In this document: positions 35,152 through 43,210 of the stretch, in pieces
Layout: each line of letters starts with the position of its first letter
Numbering within the stretch: position 1 is the first letter of the stretch
Origin: Rummeliibacillus pycnus_B
GTDB taxonomy: Bacteria; Bacillota; Bacilli; Bacillales_A; Planococcaceae
DNA: 64,000 nt
Assembly: GCF_050459865.1 (NCBI RefSeq)
Contig: NZ_JBCMNM010000077.1
Span: 1-64,000 of the forward strand
Direction of reading: 5' to 3'
Made by a program: the position numbers and the translations under genes
The notes under the pieces: model-generated
What the model saw: only the letters and a program-made list of their open reading frames with translations
Told to the model about the DNA's origin: nothing
Databases searched by the model: none

Positions 35152-35183
35152 AATAAGTAGAAAAGTCAAGGGGGACATCGATA

Positions 35184-35753
35184 ATGGAAAAAGTAAAAAA
35201 GGAAAAGAATGAGTTGTGGGAATGGACTAAAGCACTAATTATTGCATTTGCGCTTGCAGCTGGAATTCGATACTTATTATTTACCCCAATCGTGGTAGAT
35301 GGTGAATCGATGATGCCTACACTTGAAAATGGAGATCGCATGATTGTAAACAAGCTTGGTTATCGTGTAGGAGATATTCATCGCTTCGATATTGTTGTAT
35401 TCCATGCACCAGAAAAAAAGGATTATATTAAGCGAGTAATTGGCTTACCTGGCGATAAATTAGTTTATAAAAACGATCAATTATATATAAATGGTAAAGC
35501 AATCGCAGAACCATATCTACAAAAGTTCAAGAACGAAATTACTGATGGTGGCACGTTAACTGAAGATTTTTCGCTAGAAGATATTCCGAGTGTACATGGT
35601 GATACCATTCCACAAGGTTATGTATTCGTCATGGGAGATAATCGTCGTTACAGTAAGGATAGCCGCCATATAGGTATCGTTTCTGTTGATAAAATTATAG
35701 GTAAAACAAATGTTGTCTTTTGGCCACTCGATCAAATGGGCAAAGTGAATTAA
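35184..35753 (+). CDS. lepB: Type I signal peptidase
   Basis: Cleaves signal peptides from exported proteins at the outer face of the membrane. 189 residues: one N-terminal membrane helix about 16-34, catalytic Ser42 in GESMMPTL and general-base Lys83 in DYIKRVIGLPGD, plus MGDNRRYSKDSRHIG. Single membrane anchor and size are those of SipS/SipT-type enzymes. B. subtilis 168 has no signal peptidase gene between rplS and rbgA, so this placement helps with taxonomy. Confidence 0.94.
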   Translation: MEKVKKEKNELWEWTKALIIAFALAAGIRYLLFTPIVVDGESMMPTLENGDRMIVNKLGYRVGDIHRFDIVVFHAPEKKDYIKRVIGLPGDKLVYKNDQLYINGKAIAEPYLQKFKNEITDGGTLTEDFSLEDIPSVHGDTIPQGYVFVMGDNRRYSKDSRHIGIVSVDKIIGKTNVVFWPLDQMGKVN

Positions 35754-35771
35754 CAAATAGGAGAGAATAAA

Positions 35772-36629
35772 ATGACGATCCAATGGTTTCCAGGGCATAT
35801 GGCCAAAGCACGCAGACAAGTAACGGAAAATTTAAAGTTTGTTGATATTATTTTTGAATTAATCGATGCGCGCTTACCTATGTCATCAAGAAATCCGATG
35901 CTTGACGAAGTCATTCATCAAAAAACAAGATTATTAATATTAAATAAGGCTGACATGGCTGACGAAGCGCAAACGAAAAAATGGCTTGCGTACTTTGAGC
36001 AACAAGGTCATAAAGCAATTGCTATCAATTCATTAGATGGAAAAGGTTTAAAACAAGTTACAAAAGCAGCTCAAGAGATGTTAGCTGATAAATGGGCGCG
36101 TATGAAAGCAAAAGGTCTAAAGACTCGTGCTATTCGTGCGATGATTGTAGGAATACCGAATGTTGGTAAATCTACGCTTATTAATCGTTTAGCTAAAAAA
36201 AATATTGCAAGAACTGGTAATACTCCAGGTGTCACTCGATCGCAACAGTGGATTAAAGTGGAGAAAGAATTAGAATTACTTGATACACCAGGGATTCTTT
36301 GGCCTAAGTTTGAGGACCAAGAAGTAGGCTATAAATTAGCTTTAACAGGAGCTATAAAAGATACAATTACGAATATGGATGATTTAGCTATATATGGTCT
36401 CAATTTTTTAAGTAAGTACTATCCTGGTCGAATGGAAGAACGTTATCAAATTTCAGAATTAAGCGATGAAATTGTTGAGACATTTGATCATATCGGAAAA
36501 TTAAGACGAGTTTATATTTCCGGAGGCGAAATTGATTATGACCAAGTTGCAGAACTCATCGTTCGTGATATTAGAGGACAACAGCTTGGTAAGTTAACTT
36601 TTGATTTCGTAGAAGATTTTTCCTCTTAA
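35772..36629 (+). CDS. rbgA: Ribosome biogenesis GTPase RbgA (YlqF)
   Basis: Circularly permuted GTPase required for late 50S assembly. Motif order is permuted: NKADM, then GIPNVGKSTLINRLA, TPGVTRSQQWI and DTPGILWPK; a helical C-terminal domain follows. 285 residues. AGGAGAG precedes ATG 35772, 18 bases after lepB. Confidence 0.96.
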   Translation: MTIQWFPGHMAKARRQVTENLKFVDIIFELIDARLPMSSRNPMLDEVIHQKTRLLILNKADMADEAQTKKWLAYFEQQGHKAIAINSLDGKGLKQVTKAAQEMLADKWARMKAKGLKTRAIRAMIVGIPNVGKSTLINRLAKKNIARTGNTPGVTRSQQWIKVEKELELLDTPGILWPKFEDQEVGYKLALTGAIKDTITNMDDLAIYGLNFLSKYYPGRMEERYQISELSDEIVETFDHIGKLRRVYISGGEIDYDQVAELIVRDIRGQQLGKLTFDFVEDFSS

Positions 36630-36635
36630 AAAATC

Positions 36636-36671
36636 AACCTTTTTTACCATCCGGTAAAAAAGGTTTTTTTC
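36636..36671 (+). terminator. Intrinsic terminator after rbgA
   Basis: Perfect 13-base stem 36636-36648 with 36653-36665, loop ATCC, then TTTTTT. Confidence 0.9.
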
Positions 36672-36725
36672 TCGAGTTTTATAAAAACTGACCGATAAAA
36701 AGGATATGGATAAAGGAGAATTAAC

Positions 36726-37499
36726 GTGAGTACGATAAAACAAATAAAAGAGGATTTACTAAAAGAGAAAGAATGGCAACCTTGGATGAATGATCTAGAA
36801 AAAGATGAGAGACAAGGTGTCAAAAATGCATTAAAACAATGGAATCATCGTAAAGAAAAACAGGATTATTTATTGTCAGAGCATAATAAAAAACTGGCAT
36901 TTGACGAATCGTTTAGACCGTTCTCGCATGCGCTTGTTGCAGGTACGGATGAGGCAGGGCGTGGTCCTTTAGCGGGTCCAGTTGTAACTGCAGCAGTAAT
37001 ATTACCAGAAGACTGCCCTACTTTAATAGGTTTAAATGATTCAAAACAATTATCTAAAGAATCAAGAGAAAGTTTTATTGATAAAATCCAACAATGTGCA
37101 ATTGCGACTGCCATACATTTTCAACCTGCAAATGTAATTGATGAAATGAATATTTATGAGGCAACAAAGCAATCGATGAAAGCATCGATAGAAGCATTAA
37201 CTAAAAAACCAGATTTTGTATTAGCAGATGCCATGACACTACCTATCAATATTCCACAACAATCGGTAATAAAAGGTGATGCAAAAAGTTTAGCAATAGC
37301 TGCAGCGTCTATTTTGGCAAAAACAGCTCGAGATCATTATATGGAAGAAATGGCGGATAAATATCCGGAATATGGTTTTGAAAAACACGCTGGCTACGGC
37401 ACGCAACAACATTTAGAGGCACTACGTCAATATGGACCAATAGAAATCCATCGCAAAACATTCGAACCAATCAAATCAATGATTCTACAGAAGGGGTGA
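36726..37499 (+). CDS. rnhB: Ribonuclease HII
   Basis: Removes RNA from RNA-DNA hybrids and single ribonucleotides from DNA. 257 residues: an N-terminal helical extension of about 70 residues usual in Bacillales, then the catalytic DEAGRGPLAGPVVTAAV, with further acidic residues in DSKQLS and LADAMTL. GTG start at 36726 after AAAGGAG. Six bases from the next gene. Confidence 0.95.
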   Translation: MSTIKQIKEDLLKEKEWQPWMNDLEKDERQGVKNALKQWNHRKEKQDYLLSEHNKKLAFDESFRPFSHALVAGTDEAGRGPLAGPVVTAAVILPEDCPTLIGLNDSKQLSKESRESFIDKIQQCAIATAIHFQPANVIDEMNIYEATKQSMKASIEALTKKPDFVLADAMTLPINIPQQSVIKGDAKSLAIAAASILAKTARDHYMEEMADKYPEYGFEKHAGYGTQQHLEALRQYGPIEIHRKTFEPIKSMILQKG

Positions 37500-37505
37500 G
37501 AGAAG

Positions 37506-39611
37506 ATGAATTATCCATCTTTGTCAGGTGTCCAGTTTCAACAATCAAGCGGAGCGATGAATCAGCAACCGCTTGCACTGAAACAAGGACAAGTTATTCA
37601 TGGTTCTATTAAACAACTTTATCCAGATCAAATGGCAGAAGTTCAAATTGGTGGACAACGTTTAATGGCAAAGCTAGAAGTGCCTCTTCAAGCGGGAAAT
37701 TCACATTATTTTCAAGTATCGGGAGTAGAGCCAGACTTACAACTAAAAGTTGTATCAGGACCGATGGCAACATCTGCATCTATGTCACAGCAAGTGAGTC
37801 AATTACTCGACACTATGCAACTACCACAAACAGATGAGATGAAGCAAGTAGCATCTATTCTTTTGAAAAATAATTTGCCAATCTCTAAGGAACAATTACA
37901 ACAAGCTGAGCAAATAATGAAGGCTTTACCAGATAATATCAGTACAAAAGAAGCGTTAAACGTTTTGCAAAAGCTAATTCAATTAAAATTACCGATTCAA
38001 CAAGACACATTCCAAGCTGTCTTACAGGGGAGTATGAAACAAGGCTTTACCGAAACACTAGGTAGTTTACAACAACTATTGCAACAAGATGCATCCATTC
38101 CACAAGCTATACGTGAACAACTATTAACTCAATTGCAATTGTTGAGTAAGCCCCTTGCTGTAGAAACAGGTAGCGTGTTATTCGCGAAAATGTTGGATAA
38201 TTTATCCGCTTCATCATCAACTGCAGATAAATTAATGATATTACAACTTTTAAAAGACTCTGGTATTTTTCCAAATAACGCTAATGTTTTTAACTGGAAT
38301 AATAGTGTATTACAACAGACAAGTACAAACGGTAATAGCTTATTGCAGCAACTATCTTCTCAAATTCAAACAGGAAATTCACATGAAGTTGTATCACTAT
38401 TACCGCAAGTAAAAGCATCATTGCAGGAAAATCCATTCCTTTTAGATGCACAAAAGTTAACATTACAGCAATCAATCACAAAAGCGATCGTACAACCGAA
38501 TGCACAAAACTTACAATCTGTCCAAAAAGATATTCAAATAACTCTTCAACAATCAAAGCAATCACCAATCCAATTGTTGAATATGATTCAATCTGCATCG
38601 ACAAAAGAAATAGTTGAATTATTACCACAGTTAAAATCAGCAATACAAGATCAAACATTATTATCTTTAACACATAAAGAAGGACTGCTCCAAACATTAG
38701 ATAAGTTTGATGTTTCCACTAGTACGCCACAGTCTATTCAGGCATTGGTAAAGAATTTACAGGCTCAATTGTTGAAAGCTTTTAGTGATTCTACTCAGCT
38801 ACAGCCATTTCAAACAGATTCACAAGGAAATTCAGCAAAACAGCAAATGATGCTTATGTTAAATGCAGGGCCATCAGCAAATGAGCAATTATTTAGTAAG
38901 CTTACTCAAATGACAATGAATTCAAATTCACCTGTACTACAACAAATGCTTGAGCAGACCGAGCAACAAATAGCACAACATCTGGATGGTAGAGCATTTG
39001 AAAAAGCGATTAAACAAACATTACATAATCTAGGACTTAGTTATGAAGCAAAACTCTTGGACAAATCTTCCGACGTTCAACAAATTACACAACAATTAAA
39101 GCCACAACTTCTTGGTTTGATACAAGATGACTCTACTTCTGCTTTAACAAAAAGTGCAGCGGAACAAGTAGTGGCTCGTATGAATGGTATGCAATATTTA
39201 TCTGGTGAGAATGGTCCGCAACATCAGCTAATCATGCAAGTACCACTAGAATTCTTCGGTAAAAAAGCAGAGGCAACATTGCAGTGGAATGGTCGCATGA
39301 AAGAAAATGGCAAAATTGACGCTGATTATGCACGAATACTTTTCTATCTCCAACTTAGCTCATTAGAAGAAACAGTTATTGATATGCAAGTTCAAAGTAG
39401 AGTTGTTACGGTTACTATATATAACGAAAATACAGGGCTAACAGCTTTAGCCGAACCACTAAAATCTGCTCTTAAAGAAGGTTTATCTCAGCATGATTAT
39501 CAATTATCGGGACTTTTTATAAAAAGTTATTCAAAACAACAATCTCCATCAAAAACGAGCATCCCATCGACATCTGTTGAACATAATAAAGGAGTCGATA
39601 TTCGTATATGA
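37506..39611 (+). CDS. FliK-like glutamine-rich protein (YlqG position)
   Basis: A 701-residue protein of uncertain function. The middle is strongly enriched in Q, L and S with repeated amphipathic helices. The last 150 residues (LIMQVPLEFFGKKAEATLQW to SQHDYQLSGLFIKSY) resemble the C-terminal domain of flagellar hook-length control proteins (FliK). It occupies the position of B. subtilis ylqG, between rnhB and ylqH, more than 13 kb before the flagellar operon, which has its own fliK. It overlaps the next gene by ATGA, and that gene encodes an FlhB-tail-like protein, the usual FliK partner. No signal peptide or membrane helix. Confidence 0.75.
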   Translation: MNYPSLSGVQFQQSSGAMNQQPLALKQGQVIHGSIKQLYPDQMAEVQIGGQRLMAKLEVPLQAGNSHYFQVSGVEPDLQLKVVSGPMATSASMSQQVSQLLDTMQLPQTDEMKQVASILLKNNLPISKEQLQQAEQIMKALPDNISTKEALNVLQKLIQLKLPIQQDTFQAVLQGSMKQGFTETLGSLQQLLQQDASIPQAIREQLLTQLQLLSKPLAVETGSVLFAKMLDNLSASSSTADKLMILQLLKDSGIFPNNANVFNWNNSVLQQTSTNGNSLLQQLSSQIQTGNSHEVVSLLPQVKASLQENPFLLDAQKLTLQQSITKAIVQPNAQNLQSVQKDIQITLQQSKQSPIQLLNMIQSASTKEIVELLPQLKSAIQDQTLLSLTHKEGLLQTLDKFDVSTSTPQSIQALVKNLQAQLLKAFSDSTQLQPFQTDSQGNSAKQQMMLMLNAGPSANEQLFSKLTQMTMNSNSPVLQQMLEQTEQQIAQHLDGRAFEKAIKQTLHNLGLSYEAKLLDKSSDVQQITQQLKPQLLGLIQDDSTSALTKSAAEQVVARMNGMQYLSGENGPQHQLIMQVPLEFFGKKAEATLQWNGRMKENGKIDADYARILFYLQLSSLEETVIDMQVQSRVVTVTIYNENTGLTALAEPLKSALKEGLSQHDYQLSGLFIKSYSKQQSPSKTSIPSTSVEHNKGVDIRI

Positions 39612-39904
39612 ACGAAGAAAAACAAGTGCGAAAAGAAGCAGTTGCACTGTCCTTTAATCCGGCAAATTCTGATGCACCAAAAGTCATTGCAAAAGGAAAA
39701 GGGCAAATTGCTGAAAATATATTGGAACAAGCTGAAATTCATAACATTCCTATTCAACAGGACCCTAATCTTGTCCAATTATTAGGCCAATTAGATTTAA
39801 ACGAATCTATTCCTGAAGAACTATATCAAGCAGTAGCAGAAGTATTTGCTTTTATTTATCGACTTGATCAAATACATGAAAAATTTCCAAATAAAAACCA
39901 CTAA
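39608..39904 (+). CDS. FlhB C-terminal-domain-like protein (YlqH)
   Basis: A 98-residue soluble protein resembling the cytoplasmic FlhB_C/type III export switch domain, without the FlhB membrane part. It shows AVALSFNPANSDAPKVIAKG, the stretch that follows the autocleavage site in FlhB, and PDPNLVQLLGQLDLNESIPE-like order (here QDPNLVQLLGQLDLNESIPE). The NPTH cleavage motif is absent: RKEAVAL stands where NPTHYAVAL would be. Overlaps the FliK-like gene; the stop lies inside the following terminator. Function unknown. Confidence 0.85.
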   Translation: MNEEKQVRKEAVALSFNPANSDAPKVIAKGKGQIAENILEQAEIHNIPIQQDPNLVQLLGQLDLNESIPEELYQAVAEVFAFIYRLDQIHEKFPNKNH

Positions 39905-39932
39905 TCTTTCTTTCAGAAAATTAGTGGTTTTT
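39893..39932 (+). terminator. Intrinsic terminator after the YlqH gene
   Basis: Stem 39893-39905 with 39920-39932, perfect 13 pairs, extended by an inner TTTC/GAAA helix. The stop codon lies within the left arm. The run of T is in the right arm and is short beyond it. Confidence 0.8.
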
Positions 39933-39986
39933 CGACTTTAGAATAATGTGTTATTTTTCATTAAAAAAATGTAATAAAGTAGACTA

Positions 39987-40015
39987 TGGACATTATTGTT
40001 TGATTTATATACAAT
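39987..40015 (+). promoter_or_regulatory. Promoter of sucCD
   Basis: TGGACA (39987-39992) and TACAAT (40010-40015), each one mismatch from consensus, 17 bases apart. Leader of about 40 bases before sucC. Confidence 0.7.
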
Positions 40016-40062
40016 ATATTTGTATTTCATAATATTATGAAATTTAGATGGGAGGAACAAGG

Positions 40063-41223
40063 ATGAATATCCATGAATATCAAGGAAAAGAAATTCTTCG
40101 TCAATATGGGGTATCGGTTCCTGCTGGTAGAGTTGCTTTCTCACCAGAAGAAGCAGTTAAAGTTGCGAAAGAGTTAGATTCCAAAGTTACAGTAGTAAAA
40201 GCTCAAATCCATGCAGGTGGACGTGGGAAAGCAGGCGGTGTAAAAATCGCAAAAAGTTTAGATGAAGTACGTTCTTATGCTAAAGAATTGCTAGGTAAAG
40301 TGCTTGTCACTCACCAAACTGGTCCAGAAGGTAAAGAAGTCAAACGCCTATACATAGAGGCTGGTTCAGACATCAAGAAAGAATACTATCTAAGTCTTTT
40401 AGTCGATCGTGCAACTTCAAGAGTAACTGTTATGGGCTCTGAAGAAGGTGGCATGGATATTGAAGAAGTAGCAGCAGAAACACCAGAGAAAATTTTTAAA
40501 GAAGTAGTAGATCCTGTTTTAGGTCTAACAGCATTCCAAGCAAGACGTCTTGCGTTTAATATGAATATTCCTAATAATTTGATTAATAAAACCGCAAATC
40601 TAATGCTCGGTTTATATAAAGCTTTTACAGAAAAAGATGCTTCCATCTTAGAAATAAACCCTCTTGCTATTACAGGGGATGGTGAAGTACAAGCATTGGA
40701 TGCGAAATTTAATTTTGATGGTAATGCATTATATCGTCATAAAGATATTGTTGAACTTCGAGATTTTGATGAAGAAGATCAAAAAGAAATCGAAGCTTCA
40801 AAATACGATTTAAACTATGTTACTTTAGACGGTAGCATTGGTTGTATGGTAAATGGTGCTGGCCTTGCTATGTCTACAATGGATACAATTAGTTACTATG
40901 GCGGAAGTCCCGCGAACTTCCTTGACGTTGGCGGCGGTGCAACTGCAGAAAAAGTAACAGAAGCATTTAAAATTATTCTTTCTGATCCAAATGTTAAAGG
41001 TATTTTCGTTAATATTTTTGGTGGCATTATGAAATGTGATGTAATCGCAGAAGGCGTAATTGTAGCTGCGAAAGAAGTAGGATTAAATGTTCCATTAGTT
41101 GTTCGACTTGAAGGTACAAATGTTGATCTTGGCAAAAAATTATTAAACGACTCAGGTTTAAATATTATTGCTGCAGATTCAATGGCTGATGGTGCTCAAA
41201 AAATTGTAGAGCTTGTAGGTTAA
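40063..41223 (+). CDS. sucC: Succinyl-CoA synthetase (ADP-forming) beta subunit
   Basis: TCA-cycle enzyme subunit with an ATP-grasp fold. 386 residues beginning MNIHEYQGKEILRQYGV, with AQIHAGGRGKAGGVK, EINPLAITGDG and FVNIFGGIMKCD. ATG 40063 with GGAGG seven bases upstream is the family start; an in-frame ATG at 40048 precedes that site and is rejected. 16 bases before sucD. Confidence 0.97.
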   Translation: MNIHEYQGKEILRQYGVSVPAGRVAFSPEEAVKVAKELDSKVTVVKAQIHAGGRGKAGGVKIAKSLDEVRSYAKELLGKVLVTHQTGPEGKEVKRLYIEAGSDIKKEYYLSLLVDRATSRVTVMGSEEGGMDIEEVAAETPEKIFKEVVDPVLGLTAFQARRLAFNMNIPNNLINKTANLMLGLYKAFTEKDASILEINPLAITGDGEVQALDAKFNFDGNALYRHKDIVELRDFDEEDQKEIEASKYDLNYVTLDGSIGCMVNGAGLAMSTMDTISYYGGSPANFLDVGGGATAEKVTEAFKIILSDPNVKGIFVNIFGGIMKCDVIAEGVIVAAKEVGLNVPLVVRLEGTNVDLGKKLLNDSGLNIIAADSMADGAQKIVELVG

Positions 41224-41239
41224 GAAAGGCGGAATCGAT

Positions 41240-42142
41240 ATGAGTATTTATATCAATAAAGATACAAAAGTAATGGTGCAAGGTATTACAGGTTCGACAG
41301 CTCTTTTCCATACAAAACAAATGCTAGAATACGGTACTAAAATTGTAGCTGGTGTAACACCAGGTAAGAGTGGTACTTCAGTCGAAGGAGTTCCTGTATT
41401 TAACACAGTTATTGATGCAGTTAATACAACAGGAGCTAATGTATCTGTTATTTATGTTCCAGCACCATTTGCAGCAGATGCTATTCTTGAAGCAGTTGAT
41501 GCCGAATTAGATATGGTTATTTGTATAACAGAACATATACCTGTTCTTGATATGGTAAAAGTGAAACGTTATATGGAGGGCAAGAAAACACGTTTAATAG
41601 GTCCTAACTGTCCAGGCGTAATTACTGCAGATGAATGTAAAATCGGTATCATGCCAGGATATATTCATACAAAAGGACATGTAGGTGTTGTTTCTCGTTC
41701 TGGTACTTTAACTTATGAAGCTGTACATCAATTAACAGTTGAAGGAATTGGCCAATCAACAGCTGTTGGTATTGGTGGTGACCCTGTTAATGGTACAAAC
41801 TTTATTGATGTATTAAAAGAGTTTGAAGCGGATCCTGATACTTATGGAGTTATTATGATTGGTGAAATCGGTGGTACAGCTGAAGAAGAAGCTGCAGAAT
41901 GGATTAAAGCTAATATGACAAAACCTGTAGTTGGATTCATTGGTGGTCAAACTGCTCCGCCAGGAAAACGTATGGGCCATGCAGGCGCTATTATTTCTGG
42001 GGGAAAAGGTACCGCAGCTGATAAGATTAAAGCGATGAATGAATGTGGTATTGAAGTTGCCGAAACACCAGCAGTAATTGGTGAAACATTTATTCGTGTC
42101 ATTAAAGAAAAAGGCTTGTACGAAAAGTGTAAGACCCTTTAA
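41240..42142 (+). CDS. sucD: Succinyl-CoA synthetase alpha subunit
   Basis: Binds CoA and carries the phosphohistidine, seen as His247 in GHAGAIISGGKGTA. 300 residues with VQGITGSTALFHTKQMLEYG and GPNCPGVI. Cotranscribed with sucC and closed by a perfect terminator. Confidence 0.97.
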   Translation: MSIYINKDTKVMVQGITGSTALFHTKQMLEYGTKIVAGVTPGKSGTSVEGVPVFNTVIDAVNTTGANVSVIYVPAPFAADAILEAVDAELDMVICITEHIPVLDMVKVKRYMEGKKTRLIGPNCPGVITADECKIGIMPGYIHTKGHVGVVSRSGTLTYEAVHQLTVEGIGQSTAVGIGGDPVNGTNFIDVLKEFEADPDTYGVIMIGEIGGTAEEEAAEWIKANMTKPVVGFIGGQTAPPGKRMGHAGAIISGGKGTAADKIKAMNECGIEVAETPAVIGETFIRVIKEKGLYEKCKTL

Positions 42143-42146
42143 AATG

Positions 42147-42184
42147 AAAGTGTAGTACTAATTTCTAGTACTACACTTTTTTTC
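42147..42184 (+). terminator. Intrinsic terminator after sucD
   Basis: Perfect 14-base stem 42147-42160 with 42166-42179, loop ATTTC, followed by an uninterrupted T run to 42183. Confidence 0.92.
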
Positions 42185-42220
42185 TTCATATGAATCAAAC
42201 TATTATAATGGAGGGAAGTC

Positions 42221-43117
42221 ATGTTCGATGTAAATTTTACAGAAAGATTACTTGCTCTGCACTACGTATATCCTGTTCCCCTAAATAGGATACAACCTTT
42301 ACTTGATTCAGATCCAGATTTGCAAAAATTAGAGCAAATGCCAGCGCAAGAAATTGCAAGATTTTTGAACATATCTGTCGAAAAATCAAAACACTTGCAA
42401 GAAAACTATGCTAATACGCTTATTTCCCCATTAAAACAAGCGTACGAAACCCATAATATCTTCCCCATACCTTTTCATCATCCAATGTACCCCAACAAAT
42501 TACTTGCATTATATGACCCACCAGTTGTACTTTATACAAAAGGATTAATTGATATTTTAAAGAATTGGCGTAGAATGGCTATAGTCGGATCGAGACAATC
42601 TACAAGTTATACTGAGAAAATATTAAACTTAATCGTACCACCTTTAATAGATCATGATTATACCATTGTCAGTGGGCTCGCAAAAGGAGCTGATCGAATG
42701 GCTCATGAAGCTGCTATTCGTTTTGCTGGTCAAACAATAGCGGTACTAGGACATGGCTTATTTCACTTGTATCCAAAAGAAAATCGAAAGCTTGCAGAAA
42801 AAATAGAGCAAGAACATTTACTTATTAGCGAATATCCACCTTATGTAAAGCCTCAAAAGTGGTATTTTCCAATGCGAAATCGAATAATCAGTGGACTTTC
42901 AGAAGGAATACTGGTCACAGAGGCAGCAGAAAAAAGTGGAACATTAAGTACAATTGAACATGGTTTAGAAAATGGTAAGCATATATTCGTTGTACCTGGT
43001 GATATTACGAAACCTCTTTCTAAAGGACCACATAAGCTACTATTAGAAGGTGCGACGCCAGTATGGAATGGCTATCAAATTATAGAAGAAATAGAAGGAT
43101 TTTTACTTTCAAAATGA
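42221..43117 (+). CDS. dprA: DNA processing protein DprA
   Basis: Loads RecA onto incoming single-stranded DNA in transformation. 298 residues with a Rossmann-like core: IVGSRQSTSYTEKIL, VSGLAKGADRMAHEAA, PMRNRIISGLSEGILVTEA and KSGTLSTIEHGLENGK. Family length. GGAGGG (42210-42215) lies close to the ATG. No competence promoter (K-box) was recognised in the 36 bases after the sucD terminator. Confidence 0.93.
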   Translation: MFDVNFTERLLALHYVYPVPLNRIQPLLDSDPDLQKLEQMPAQEIARFLNISVEKSKHLQENYANTLISPLKQAYETHNIFPIPFHHPMYPNKLLALYDPPVVLYTKGLIDILKNWRRMAIVGSRQSTSYTEKILNLIVPPLIDHDYTIVSGLAKGADRMAHEAAIRFAGQTIAVLGHGLFHLYPKENRKLAEKIEQEHLLISEYPPYVKPQKWYFPMRNRIISGLSEGILVTEAAEKSGTLSTIEHGLENGKHIFVVPGDITKPLSKGPHKLLLEGATPVWNGYQIIEEIEGFLLSK

Positions 43118-43123
43118 AAAAAG

Positions 43124-43160
43124 GTTGCAAAAATACAAATTCTGTTATACATTTTGCAAC
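43124..43160 (+). promoter_or_regulatory. Inverted repeat around an extended -10 element before topA
   Basis: GTTGCAAAA (43124-43132) and TTTTGCAAC (43152-43160) are perfect 9-base inverted copies. Between them lies TGTTATACA, an extended -10-like element (43143-43151). It could be an operator-promoter of topA or an RNA hairpin; there is no T run, so it is not a good terminator. Confidence 0.45.
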
Positions 43161-43210
43161 AGGTATTTCTTTTGAAAAATGAAACTTCACCTCTATAAGG
43201 GGGAACTTAA

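Noticed and set aside
40048..40062. ATG start extending SucC by five residues
   Set aside because: It precedes the GGAGG ribosome site at 40051-40055; the family N-terminus MNIHEYQGKE starts at 40063.
42204..42209. TATAAT just before dprA
   Set aside because: Transcription would begin within the ribosome site only a few bases before the start codon, and no -35 box is present.
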